Below, piece by piece: positions 8,278-14,695 of a stretch of 14,695 bases of DNA. The DNA is taken from the NCBI GenBank assembly GCA_002316595.1, contig DCDV01000002.1:31589-46283 (forward strand), given 5' to 3'. Positions within the stretch are counted from its first letter, which is position 1. Each line of letters starts with the position of its first letter. The notes below the pieces were generated by a model. That model did not search any database. It was given only the letters and a program-made list of their open reading frames with translations, and was not told where the DNA came from. Origin of the DNA: Mageeibacillus sp. UBA1046. Lineage in GTDB: Bacteria; Bacillota; Clostridia; Saccharofermentanales; DTU023. Made by a program: the position numbers and the translations under genes.

Positions 8278-9233
8278 GTAATCCTCCTCTCAAAAACCCT
8301 TAATCGAGCACTTCGTGAACGAATGTTTATTTTTTTCTCCAATGTACTGGCCGTTTCATGTTTACTTCGAATTACTTTCCCAAGTGGTTCTTTGTCACAT
8401 GCACAAACCGGGAGATCAGGAGGGCAGACGCATGGTTTCTCCCATTCAGCAAAGCGTCTTTTCACCATCCGATCTTCTAAAGAATGAAAAGTTATGATTA
8501 CGATCCTTCCTCGATCGGCTATCACCTCTGGCAGCAAGTCAAGTAGTTTTTCTAATTCACCCAGTTCATTGTTAACTGCAATTCTGATTGCATGAAAACT
8601 TCTTCTGGCAGGATGTTGTTGTTCTCTCCTGGATGCGGCAGGCATACTCTTGGCGATAATCGATGCTAATTCACCTGTAGTATTGATTACATGGTCATCT
8701 CTTGCTGATATGATCGCTCTTGAGATACGATCTGCGTATCTCTCTTCTCCGTATTCCCGCAGGACTCTGCTGAGCTCTTCTTGTGATATTCCCTGCAACC
8801 ATCTGAAAGCTGTCAGATCAGATTCGGTATCCATACGCATATCCAAAGGACCATCTATATGATAAGAAAACCCTCGCTCTGATTGGTCCAGCTGAGCTGA
8901 AGATACTCCCAGATCTGCCAGTAACCCATCAACTGCTTGTATCTCCCTTTCTTGCAGCAAATCTTTCAGAGAAGAAAAATTTGCGTGTGCTACTTCCCAG
9001 CTGGCAGGAGAGGAGCTATTTTCTAGTTTTAGCCGGGCTGCATCAGTAGCTTTCAGGTCACGATCCAGCGCCAGCAAGCGTCCATTTTGGGTCAGGTTTT
9101 CTAGTATCATCGAGCTATGACCGCCCCCGCCGGCAGTACAATCTATATATATCCCCTCAGGATCTATCTTTAATGCCTCAATCGCCTCTTGAGCCAAAAC
9201 CGGAATATGAGAATAATCAAAGTCCTTTGACAT
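8274..9233 (-). CDS. rsmH: RsmH (MraW), 16S rRNA (cytosine-1402-N4)-methyltransferase
   Basis: RsmH methylates N4 of C1402 in the decoding centre of 16S rRNA using S-adenosylmethionine. The product is 319 residues, the normal size. Visible motifs are HIPVL near the N-terminus, the SAM loop DCTAGGGGHSS (about 32-42), LADLGVSSAQLD, ERGFSYHIDGPLDMRM, the RRSFHAIRIAVNNELGEL segment and HSLEDRMVKRRF, followed by the Cys-rich CVCPPDLPVCAC stretch common in this family. ATG 9233 is chosen over an adjacent TTG at 9236. The start lies inside mraZ (17-bp overlap) with only a weak ribosome site, so translation is probably coupled to mraZ. The stop overlaps ftsL. It is a fixed second gene of dcw clusters, although its substrate is the ribosome. 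Confidence 0.97.
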   Translation of the reverse strand: MSKDFDYSHIPVLAQEAIEALKIDPEGIYIDCTAGGGGHSSMILENLTQNGRLLALDRDLKATDAARLKLENSSSPASWEVAHANFSSLKDLLQEREIQAVDGLLADLGVSSAQLDQSERGFSYHIDGPLDMRMDTESDLTAFRWLQGISQEELSRVLREYGEERYADRISRAIISARDDHVINTTGELASIIAKSMPAASRREQQHPARRSFHAIRIAVNNELGELEKLLDLLPEVIADRGRIVIITFHSLEDRMVKRRFAEWEKPCVCPPDLPVCACDKEPLGKVIRSKHETASTLEKKINIRSRSARLRVFERRIT

Positions 9234-9651
9234 CAAACTTGCTCAGATCTAATCCCGCTATAGGATCTTCATGTGCTTTCTGCTTCTGGTAGAACTCTTC
9301 AGAGCAAATCTCGACTTTATCAATCATGTCAATGAAACAGATTTCTGCACCCGGCTCGACACCTATCATTTCCCACAAGTTGGAACTGACAGAAATTCTT
9401 CCTTGACTGTCTACTTCACAAGTAACAGCTTCACCAATAATAAATCTTTGGAATCTGCGAACATCCGGATCGGTGCCGGATAACTGCAGCAACTGAGAAC
9501 GTACTGCATTAAATTGCTCATCTGTATACAGCGTCAGATACCCCGGATCTAAGTTTCCGGTAACATGAAGAGTTCCAGTGAGATTCTCACGTAAACGGGC
9601 AGGTACAATAACACGACCCTTCTTATCGATTGTATGGGTGTACCTGGCCAC
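9217..9651 (-). CDS. mraZ: MraZ, transcriptional regulator of the dcw cluster
   Basis: MraZ is a ring-forming DNA-binding protein with two AbrB-like halves that binds repeats in its own promoter. The 144-residue product has both characteristic DxxGR elements: DKKGRVIVPARLR (about 9-21) and DSQGRISVSSNL (about 81-92). The start is GTG 9651, read as MARYTHTIDKKGR, with a strong GGAGG site 5-6 nt upstream. It is the first gene of the dcw run, after a 352-bp gene-free region holding a candidate promoter and GTGG repeats that could be its own operators. In E. coli and Mollicutes MraZ controls its own operon; applying that here is inference. Its 3' end overlaps rsmH. Confidence 0.97.
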   Translation of the reverse strand: MARYTHTIDKKGRVIVPARLRENLTGTLHVTGNLDPGYLTLYTDEQFNAVRSQLLQLSGTDPDVRRFQRFIIGEAVTCEVDSQGRISVSSNLWEMIGVEPGAEICFIDMIDKVEICSEEFYQKQKAHEDPIAGLDLSKFDVKGL

Positions 9652-9700
9652 GAGATCCTCCGCATATTTCTAGTCAAAGTGTGATAATAATGTCCTAATT

Positions 9701-9741
9701 ACTCCACATTCAATATCAAATAAACCACTTTGCTCCACCTT
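9701..9741 (-). promoter_or_regulatory. Candidate MraZ operator repeats
   Basis: On the minus strand two adjacent 10-mers, AAGGTGGAGC (9741-9732) and AAAGTGGTTT (9731-9722), share a GTGG core with a 10-bp period. A third core, AATGTGGAGT, lies at 9710-9701, 21 bp further, or about two periods. Known MraZ sites are short G-rich direct repeats with a 10-bp period, for example AAAGTG-type boxes in Mollicutes and TGGG boxes in E. coli. The position just downstream of the candidate -10, overlapping the expected start of transcription, fits autorepression. The match is by eye. Confidence 0.6.
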
Positions 9742-9748
9742 TCTGACT

Positions 9749-9777
9749 ATTCTAACCTCTCTTAATATAAAATGCAA
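9749..9777 (-). promoter_or_regulatory. Candidate sigma-A promoter of the dcw cluster
   Basis: On the minus strand TTGCAT (9777-9772, three of six consensus bases) is followed after exactly 17 bp by TAGAAT (9754-9749, five of six). The expected transcription start is near 9742-9744, giving a leader of about 90 nt before mraZ, with the GTGG repeats at its beginning. Spacing and -10 are good and the -35 is weak, as is usual for a promoter under extra control. Confidence 0.5.
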
Positions 9778-9816
9778 ATAATATTTAAGGAAAAAACATT
9801 CTCTGTAAATGACTTT

Positions 9817-9825
9817 TGTGGATAA
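9817..9825 (-). promoter_or_regulatory. Perfect DnaA-box sequence
   Basis: TTATCCACA on the minus strand matches the high-affinity DnaA box exactly. It lies about 40 bp upstream of the candidate -35 and is bracketed by the 8-bp inverted repeat TGACTTTT (9810-9817) and AAAAGTCA (9835-9842). No second full box was found in the intergenic region, so it is not an origin-like cluster. A chance match is possible. Confidence 0.5.
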
Positions 9826-9833
9826 TTGCGGTC

Positions 9834-9857
9834 AAAAAGTCAGCATCCTTGTGCTGA
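9834..9857 (-). terminator. Probable Rho-independent terminator after rodA
   Basis: Read on the minus strand, TCAGCA and TGCTGA (9857-9852 and 9845-9840) form a 6-bp stem around a 6-nt loop, followed by C and five T (9838-9834). It lies about 150 bp after the rodA stop and before the dcw promoter, as expected for the end of the upstream operon. The stem and T-run are short, so termination may be partial. Confidence 0.55.
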
Positions 9858-10003
9858 TGATGGTCATTTAAGATTCTTGTGACAAGGGATTATGCAGTGT
9901 TATCGTTTTCCTGATATTACTGCAAAAGAATTTAAGCTTAAAAGCATAATAAAACTCTAAATCTTGAGAGCATCAATTGAAAAGTGACTATGGTTACAAA
10001 ACA

Positions 10004-11233
10004 TCAATGACTGGTTTGCATAGCAGTCAGTCTTTGATTCATGGAGATATTCAAAATGAACCCCAGTGAGATGAAGTTTGACACCATGGCAGAACCACCA
10101 TGACTGATAAAAGGCAGAGGTATTCCCGTAATTGGCAAAAGTCCAACTGTCATGCCCATGTTCACAATATAGTGTATGGACATAACTGAGATCAGACCCA
10201 TCATTAAATAACCTTGTGCCGGATTTTCTTTGGCAGCAGCAAAGGACACAAAGAGAGTACGTGTAATAAAAATAATTACCAGTACTATCAGGGCAATAAT
10301 ACCAATCAGCCCCATATATTCTGCAATTGCAGAGAATATAAAGTCGGATTCTTTAACGGGCACATATACCGGATTATCCGGATTGCCGACGATGCCTCCG
10401 GATGATACTGCAGACAAGGATTGAGAAATGTGATAGCTCGCTCTTCTATCATGTCCGGGAAAAAGAAATGTTAAAATACGACTTTGACCAACTGCAGACA
10501 GCCCGTAGTTCCAGATCAGCGGCAAAGCTATTATTGTTGCGCTTGCAACTATGAGGATGTAGCGCCATCTTATTCCCCATACAAAAATCATACACGTCAA
10601 CATGAAAACAATTGTCATGGATGTACCGAAATCAGGTTCTGTCATGATCAACATCAGGGGAATGCCGGCAATCAGGGCTAAACGAATACTTCCTTCAAGA
10701 TAATTTCTCTTCCCTTGCTTAATCTCAGCCAGCGTATTGGCAAAAACTACAGCAATCCCAATTTTGGCAAGCTCTGATGGCTGGAAAGACCCAATGACCG
10801 GTAAATTGATCCAACTGTCTGCACCGGTTATTGAACGCAATGAATAGCCGTCTATCTTCACATACATCAGCAACAATACAGCTACTACGTATATGCCGGT
10901 TCCGAACAAACGCAAAGTAGGAGGCTCCATCAGACAAATACCCATTGCTAAGGCTAACCCCAGCAAGACAGCTCCTACTTGTCTATTAAACCCCTGAGGA
11001 TAGGACAATGTTGTGCCAACACCGTCAGCGGCAACATTATGCAGCACAAATAGTCCTATGATAACCATGATCAATACCGGAACCAGAATCCAATAGTCCA
11101 TTGCGGAAAAAAACGAAGAGGCACGAGAAAAACCCGTACCTGAGCGTTTCATTGCTAAGTTATTATCTAAATTTGATTTTGAGTTCATAATTATATATTT
11201 CCGGCAGCAATTACTGTCAATAATTTCATCCAT
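10004..11233 (-). CDS. rodA: RodA, SEDS peptidoglycan polymerase for side-wall growth
   Basis: A 409-residue multi-pass membrane protein of the SEDS family. Signatures are GSFQPSELAKIGIA (148-161), the VKESDFIFSAIAEYMG segment (293-308), whose Asp297 matches the essential Asp of SEDS polymerases, and LLPITGIPLPFISHGGSAM near the C-terminus. The ITGIPLPFISHGG form and the location outside the dcw run favour RodA over FtsW. The first membrane span begins near residue 46; the 45 residues before it are polar and unusually long. ATG 11233 lies 14 bp after lgt but has no clear ribosome site. ATG 11188 (residue 16), with a weak CGGAA upstream, is a fair alternative start. The gene ends the upstream operon, about 150 bp before a probable terminator. 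RodA normally works with a class B PBP2 and MreC/MreD, not seen here. Confidence 0.92.
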   Translation of the reverse strand: MDEIIDSNCCRKYIIMNSKSNLDNNLAMKRSGTGFSRASSFFSAMDYWILVPVLIMVIIGLFVLHNVAADGVGTTLSYPQGFNRQVGAVLLGLALAMGICLMEPPTLRLFGTGIYVVAVLLLMYVKIDGYSLRSITGADSWINLPVIGSFQPSELAKIGIAVVFANTLAEIKQGKRNYLEGSIRLALIAGIPLMLIMTEPDFGTSMTIVFMLTCMIFVWGIRWRYILIVASATIIALPLIWNYGLSAVGQSRILTFLFPGHDRRASYHISQSLSAVSSGGIVGNPDNPVYVPVKESDFIFSAIAEYMGLIGIIALIVLVIIFITRTLFVSFAAAKENPAQGYLMMGLISVMSIHYIVNMGMTVGLLPITGIPLPFISHGGSAMVSNFISLGFILNISMNQRLTAMQTSH

Positions 11234-11247
11234 CAGACTTAATTATT

Positions 11248-12483
11248 TTAATTCTGTTCCGGCTTATCCTCAGGTGCTGAGACATGTATCACGCCTTCTT
11301 CGAATATTGTATCATTGGCGTTTTCAGAATTTGTTTTTTCTGCGGCATGTCCTTCTTCAGTTCCAATTTTTTCTGTAAGCGTATCTTCCGGTTTAGATTC
11401 TTCAGTCTCAGCATCTGCCTGACTGGAACCTTCCGCCCTGAAATCTTCTGTCTCAGCATCTACCTGACTGGAATCTTCGGTCTCAGCATCTTCCTTTTTA
11501 GAATCGTCTGTTTCTGTGTCTGTTGCGGATCCTTCTGTCACAGCTATTTCAGTTTCTGACAGTTCTGCTTCAGACAATATTGTTGCCGGGATTGCTACAG
11601 TTACCTCGCGCTCGGGGTGACGCTGCTTTATCATGCCGGAGATTATGAGATAGATAAGTGACGCAATTATCATCAAGGCTGAAAGCAATTGAGATACCCT
11701 GATATCCGTTCCGGTAAAATAGAGTGCGTCAGTCCTGAGTCCTTCAACCAAAAATCTGACAAGGCCATACATGAGAAAATAACCGGCAACAGTTGTAAAG
11801 GGACGTTTAGAACGCTTGCGGACTTGCAGCAAGATTATAAATATTATTATGTTAGCGATAAATTCGTATAAGAAGGTTGGGTGAACCGGTTTAGAAGGGT
11901 CAAGATTGGGCATCATTCTGCGTATACTCATACTGAGAGACGAAAGATATTCCTGAGTACCATTACTGTACATTCCCCAGGGCAAATCTGTATTCACACC
12001 GAAAGCTTCCTGATTGAAGAAGTTACCCCAGCGGCCGATTGCATGGCCTAAAGGAAGATACACGGCAATGAAATCAAAGATACGGCTCAGCTTATGCTTT
12101 TTAACAGCAGCCATAATTACTATGGCAAGTACACCTCCTATGACACCGCCATAAAAAGCCAATCCTCCGGTTCTCAGGTCAAGAATCCTCCCCAGGTTGC
12201 CTCTGAATGAATCCCATTCGAACGCAACATAATATAATCTTGCTCCGATCAGCGCCAAGGGGATTATCAGCAAGTAGTAATCAACTATCTGGTCTCTGGT
12301 CATTCCAAATTCAGGGGCGTGTCTCATACTTAGGAAAATACAGACCAAGAAAGCCAGGGCGATGATCACTCCATACCAATAAATGGAAAATTGACGTCCG
12401 AAAAGATCAAATTCCACAATTGTGCGATTAATCGGTATATCAAAAATCCCCAGACCGGGAAAATCAACTAAATAATCAGGCAT
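11248..12483 (-). CDS. lgt: Lgt, prolipoprotein diacylglyceryl transferase with long acidic tail
   Basis: Lgt transfers diacylglycerol from phosphatidylglycerol to the lipobox Cys of exported prolipoproteins. The catalytic membrane part (about 1-288) is complete: ISIYWYG-like start (FSIYWYG, 32-38), GGLAFYGGVIGG (106-117), GHAIGRWGNFFNQEAFG (146-162) with the signature Arg151, HPTFLYE (201-207) and LVRFLVEGLRTD (241-252). It has seven or so hydrophobic segments. Residues 289-411 form an extra tail rich in Glu, Asp, Ser and Thr with repeated DAETE units; typical Lgt ends near 270-300. ATG 12483 has AAAGGAGA about 10 nt upstream and lies 45 bp after ribF. The tail should be cytoplasmic or outside depending on the last span, and its role is unknown. 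Confidence 0.95.
   Translation of the reverse strand: MPDYLVDFPGLGIFDIPINRTIVEFDLFGRQFSIYWYGVIIALAFLVCIFLSMRHAPEFGMTRDQIVDYYLLIIPLALIGARLYYVAFEWDSFRGNLGRILDLRTGGLAFYGGVIGGVLAIVIMAAVKKHKLSRIFDFIAVYLPLGHAIGRWGNFFNQEAFGVNTDLPWGMYSNGTQEYLSSLSMSIRRMMPNLDPSKPVHPTFLYEFIANIIIFIILLQVRKRSKRPFTTVAGYFLMYGLVRFLVEGLRTDALYFTGTDIRVSQLLSALMIIASLIYLIISGMIKQRHPEREVTVAIPATILSEAELSETEIAVTEGSATDTETDDSKKEDAETEDSSQVDAETEDFRAEGSSQADAETEESKPEDTLTEKIGTEEGHAAEKTNSENANDTIFEEGVIHVSAPEDKPEQN
11405..11494 (-). repeat. Tandem repeats encoding the acidic Lgt tail
   Basis: A 29-bp unit at 11405-11433 recurs almost unchanged at 11450-11478 (about two differences, 45-bp or 15-codon offset), and its first half recurs again at 11480-11494 (30-bp offset). 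All offsets are multiples of three, so the reading frame of lgt is kept; the units encode SSQ[VA]DAETE[DE]-type peptides. Confidence 0.85.
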
Positions 12484-12528
12484 AATCTCAAATCTCCTTT
12501 ACAGAAGTATTATTTTACCACAAAGAAT

Positions 12529-13428
12529 TCAGAGGCAAGTCTTACTCTGCCAAAGAGCGTCCTGTCCGTAAGGAACAGAGCCATAAACAATTATTACGTA
12601 TTTCCCGACTATCCTTTTTATCTCTAACTCAGCCGGTACTGACGGTATTCCCTCGCGCTGGAAATAAACGTTCCCACTATACTTACCTTCAGGTAACGGC
12701 ACTATGCCCTCCGGATATTCATATTGATATTGCCTATTATCTTTTGCCGCAGAAATATTAATGGTGCTTCGAGTCTGATCACGCTCCGTCTCACTCACAC
12801 TTGAAATAAAATCCAGCTTATAGACCAGAGGCACGCACTCCGTTGCCCCCTTGGCTTTAAAACCGAATTTCCGCCCTGTCAGAAGATTGGCCTTTCCAAC
12901 TTCTCCTTGTTTGAGAAGATTTCTAATGCACGTACTGGACACTTTTTCTTGAGCAATATTTATGTCTTCTATTACTGCCGTCTTGATATTGTTCTTCTTG
13001 CCCCAGGATAATAAATATTCGACATCTCCTGCCCTGCCGGAACCAAATCGTGCATCTTCTCCGACAGCGATAAAGCCGGCATTTAGTTTATCGATCATAT
13101 AAGATTGCAGGAATTCTTCGGCAGTTTGTTTATACAATTCAGGAACCAACGGCATGAGAAAGACCTCTTCCACTCCCAGCGCGGCAAAAATCTCAAGCTT
13201 CTCTTCTACTGACATAATAAAGCCCTGAAAACTATTCTTGTCACGAAAAACAAGATCCGGATGATCTGAAAATGTGAAAATTGCAGGAACACGACCGGAT
13301 ACTTTAGCATCCTGTATTAATTCAGCAATTATTGCTTGATGCCCCAAATGCACCCCGTCAAAAGTACCCAGTGCCACCCCGCGCGGGTGACGGGGAACGT
13401 CAAAGTCTATGTCGCGATAAACTTTCAT
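12529..13428 (-). CDS. ribF: RibF-type FAD synthetase with a degenerate riboflavin kinase domain
   Basis: RibF normally phosphorylates riboflavin to FMN (C-terminal domain) and adenylylates FMN to FAD (N-terminal domain). In this 299-residue protein the adenylyltransferase half looks intact: ALGTFDGVHLGHQAII (19-34), IFTFSDHPD (50-58), the FIAVGEDARFGSGRAGD segment (119-135) and SSTCIRNLL (164-172). In the second half the family motif G-R-x-x-G-F-P-T-A-N should follow GRKFGF (185-190), but reads KAKGATE instead, and no NIG..PT or catalytic Glu motif is recognisable. ATG 13428 is chosen because MKVYRDI aligns with the usual RibF N-terminus; a GTG at 13458 would add ten residues and overlap truB by 26 bp. 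It lies 4 bp after truB in the common nrnA-truB-ribF order. FAD synthetase activity is likely; kinase activity is doubtful. Confidence 0.88.
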   Translation of the reverse strand: MKVYRDIDFDVPRHPRGVALGTFDGVHLGHQAIIAELIQDAKVSGRVPAIFTFSDHPDLVFRDKNSFQGFIMSVEEKLEIFAALGVEEVFLMPLVPELYKQTAEEFLQSYMIDKLNAGFIAVGEDARFGSGRAGDVEYLLSWGKKNNIKTAVIEDINIAQEKVSSTCIRNLLKQGEVGKANLLTGRKFGFKAKGATECVPLVYKLDFISSVSETERDQTRSTINISAAKDNRQYQYEYPEGIVPLPEGKYSGNVYFQREGIPSVPAELEIKRIVGKYVIIVYGSVPYGQDALWQSKTCL

Positions 13429-13432
13429 CCTC

Positions 13433-14566
13433 TTAAGAATCCTCGTTTCTCTTTTCACTTATCAGCTCTTCTCGAGTTATAAAAACCGTTTCCGGCTGTA
13501 TCTTATCATCTTCAGTAAAACGTGCCAAGGCCAGCAAACGACCGCGCCAAAAGAGACTGATAACTTCCTTTCGCAGGCTGTTGCCGGCAGAACTTCGCAT
13601 TGATTCTAATTGTGCCTTAACTGATGTATTGCAGAGGTCAATCTGCGTGCCGGATTGCTGAGTTTTTCTGTTGGTTTGTATGGCTATTATTTCCTGACCA
13701 GGAATCGTCATTCCGGATGATATCTGCAAAGCTTGAGAATAATCCAGATTTAGAGCCGGAAAATCTGTGACCGCTTGTTCAAGACTTATTATGTGGCCGG
13801 ACTGCTTTAGCATGCTGATCCAGAGCCGGTTGTTCTGATCGATGTTACGGAAAAGGGATTCGGCCTGCTCCAACTCAATAGCTTGATCACAGGAGAGACT
13901 GCCGACCTTTGCTCGTTCGAGCTCAGAAGCATAAGCAAAACTTCCCAGACTGCGCCCCAATTCATCCGCTAATACACGGATATATGTACCTTTGCTGCAA
14001 TGGATTATTATGTCCAGTATTAAAGTTTTATCTGACGGGAAATAAAAGGAATAATCTTGCTTTACTTCCAACAGTTCTGCGCTGTAAACTTCGATCTTAC
14101 GGGCAGCTCTGACAACTTCTTCGCCGCGGCGCGCATAGTGATACAACGGCTTGCCTTCAACCTTGACAGCTGAATACATGGGCGGCTTTTGTTCCTGCTC
14201 ACCTACGAGTGAATCAACAGTGAAACGGATTTCCTGACAGTCTTCTTCAGTTAATTCACGGATACGTTCTTCTGAAAGAACTGACTTGGCAACAACAGTT
14301 CCGTCCCTGTCCATGGTATCAGTAGCAATGCCCAGGGCAATCTTAACCCGGTAAGTTTTATCATGATCCATCAGGTATTGTGTCAAGCGGGTTCCACGGC
14401 CAAACACGATGGGCAAAATGCCAACGGCGAAAGGATCTAATGTTCCCAGATGCCCTACTTTTCTCATTCCCAGCATTTTTCTGGCACGCGCAACAACGCC
14501 AAAGGAAGAAATATCCTTTGGCTTATAAATAAGTAAGATTCCACTGTCAAGTGCTGGCTCTTTCAC
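13433..14566 (-). CDS. truB: TruB, tRNA pseudouridine-55 synthase
   Basis: TruB converts U55 of tRNA to pseudouridine in the T loop. The 377-residue product has SGILLIYKPKDISSFGVV (8-25), the catalytic motif KVGHLGTLDPFAVGIL (36-51) with Asp44, the KTYRV.. motif, KPPMYSAVKVEGKPLYHYAR and the HCSKGTYIRVLADELG segment, all typical. The Thr of the usual GHTGTLDP is Leu40 here. At about 300 residues the family norm is shorter; the extra length lies in a polar insert in the C-terminal PUA-like part (about 305-340) before LFWRGRLLALARF. The start is GTG 14566 with AAGG 6 nt upstream, overlapping the previous gene by 20 bp. The stop is just before ribF. Confidence 0.95.
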   Translation of the reverse strand: MKEPALDSGILLIYKPKDISSFGVVARARKMLGMRKVGHLGTLDPFAVGILPIVFGRGTRLTQYLMDHDKTYRVKIALGIATDTMDRDGTVVAKSVLSEERIRELTEEDCQEIRFTVDSLVGEQEQKPPMYSAVKVEGKPLYHYARRGEEVVRAARKIEVYSAELLEVKQDYSFYFPSDKTLILDIIIHCSKGTYIRVLADELGRSLGSFAYASELERAKVGSLSCDQAIELEQAESLFRNIDQNNRLWISMLKQSGHIISLEQAVTDFPALNLDYSQALQISSGMTIPGQEIIAIQTNRKTQQSGTQIDLCNTSVKAQLESMRSSAGNSLRKEVISLFWRGRLLALARFTEDDKIQPETVFITREELISEKRNEDS

Positions 14567-14695
14567 CGGATACCTTGTCAGAACACTGTTCGATAATCTT
14601 AGCGGCTTCGTTGAGAACTAATTTTTCCGCTTCAGCAAGGCTGGTGTTCGTCAAAGTCATTCCCGCTGCTCTGACATGCCCTCCGCCATTATACT
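14547..14695 (-). CDS. nrnA: NrnA-like DHH/DHHA1 phosphoesterase, C-terminal end (cut by window edge)
   Basis: The frame open at the right edge codes for 48 residues to a TGA at 14549-14547. It begins YNGGGHVRAAGMTL, the GGGH..AAG signature of the DHHA1 domain of NrnA-type bifunctional oligoribonuclease and 3'-phosphoadenosine-5'-phosphate phosphatases, and ends with a helix-like LAEAEKLVLNEAAKIIEQC. Position just before truB and ribF is where nrnA is found in many Bacillota. The catalytic DHH domain lies outside the window, so other DHH-DHHA1 proteins remain possible. It overlaps truB by 20 bp. Confidence 0.85.
   Translation of the reverse strand, partial: YNGGGHVRAAGMTLTNTSLAEAEKLVLNEAAKIIEQCSDKVSGERAST

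Larger units (their letters stand above)
9652..10003. other. Gene-free region between rodA and mraZ
   Basis: These 352 bp separate the upstream operon from the dcw cluster and are more AT-rich than the flanking genes. From rodA towards mraZ on the minus strand: an AT-rich stretch with the palindrome TTTAAGCTTAAA (around 9930-9942), a probable terminator (9834-9857), a DnaA-box sequence (9817-9825), a candidate promoter (9749-9777), GTGG repeats (9701-9741) and the mraZ ribosome site. No convincing coding region or RNA gene was seen on either strand. Confidence 0.85.

Noticed and set aside
9676..9690. TGTGATAA considered as a second DnaA box
   Set aside because: One base is missing relative to TGTGGATAA, so it is not a real match, and the idea of an origin-like box cluster fails.
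9809..9871. Twenty-codon plus-strand reading frame starting MTFVDNCGQ in the rodA-mraZ region
   Set aside because: The nearest AAGG is far too distant to serve as a ribosome site, and the frame runs through the terminator and DnaA box.
9955..9975. CTCT/AGAG hairpin followed by TTTTATT just after rodA, considered as the rodA terminator
   Set aside because: The stem is only four pairs and the loop is long. The hairpin at 9834-9857 is a better candidate.
11284..11559. Open frame of 91 codons on the plus strand, rich in Phe, Cys and Ser
   Set aside because: It lies antisense to the acidic repeat tail of lgt. Its odd composition is the complement of the Glu/Asp-rich codons, and it has no ribosome site or homologous motif.
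12512..12538. Possible promoter before lgt: extended -10 TGGTAAAAT with TTGCCT upstream
   Set aside because: The spacer is only 15 bp and the -35 is poor. lgt is 45 bp behind ribF and may simply be read through from the upstream genes.

Overview
The window is ordinary chromosomal housekeeping DNA, and every gene lies on the minus strand, so transcription runs from high to low coordinates. It looks like a moderately AT-rich Bacillota genome, probably a Clostridia-type lineage. The reasons are strong Shine-Dalgarno sites (GGAGG, AGGAG, GAGGGG), some GTG starts, a class B penicillin-binding protein carrying PASTA domains, and the gene order itself. The species cannot be named from this sequence.

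Layout in transcription order. (1) Right edge: the 3' end of an nrnA-like DHH phosphoesterase gene, then truB and ribF, overlapping or nearly touching (the common nrnA-truB-ribF block). (2) lgt, with an unusual acidic repeat tail, and rodA. (3) A 352-bp gene-free region (9652-10003). It holds a probable rodA terminator, a perfect DnaA-box sequence, a plausible sigma-A promoter and GTGG-type repeats resembling MraZ operators. (4) The division and cell wall (dcw) cluster: mraZ, rsmH, ftsL, a PASTA class B PBP gene, murF, mraY, ftsW, murG and the first 55 codons of a gene that is probably ftsQ/divIB, cut by the left edge.

The genes work together in envelope growth. MurF and MraY make the UDP-MurNAc-pentapeptide and lipid I, MurG makes lipid II, and the SEDS polymerases FtsW (septum) and RodA (side wall) act with class B PBPs. 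FtsL and FtsQ are divisome scaffolds, MraZ is the cluster regulator, and Lgt lipidates exported proteins. murE, murD and murC, often found in dcw clusters, are absent here.

No undescribed system such as a defence island, mobile element, CRISPR array or RNA gene was found. The notable points are smaller. The only two wide gaps inside the dcw run are at the places where murE and murD usually sit. One contains a perfect 27-nt palindrome and the other a decayed tandem copy of the mraY 3' end. The riboflavin kinase half of RibF appears degenerate. Lgt has a repeat-built acidic tail. A lone DnaA box lies upstream of the dcw promoter.
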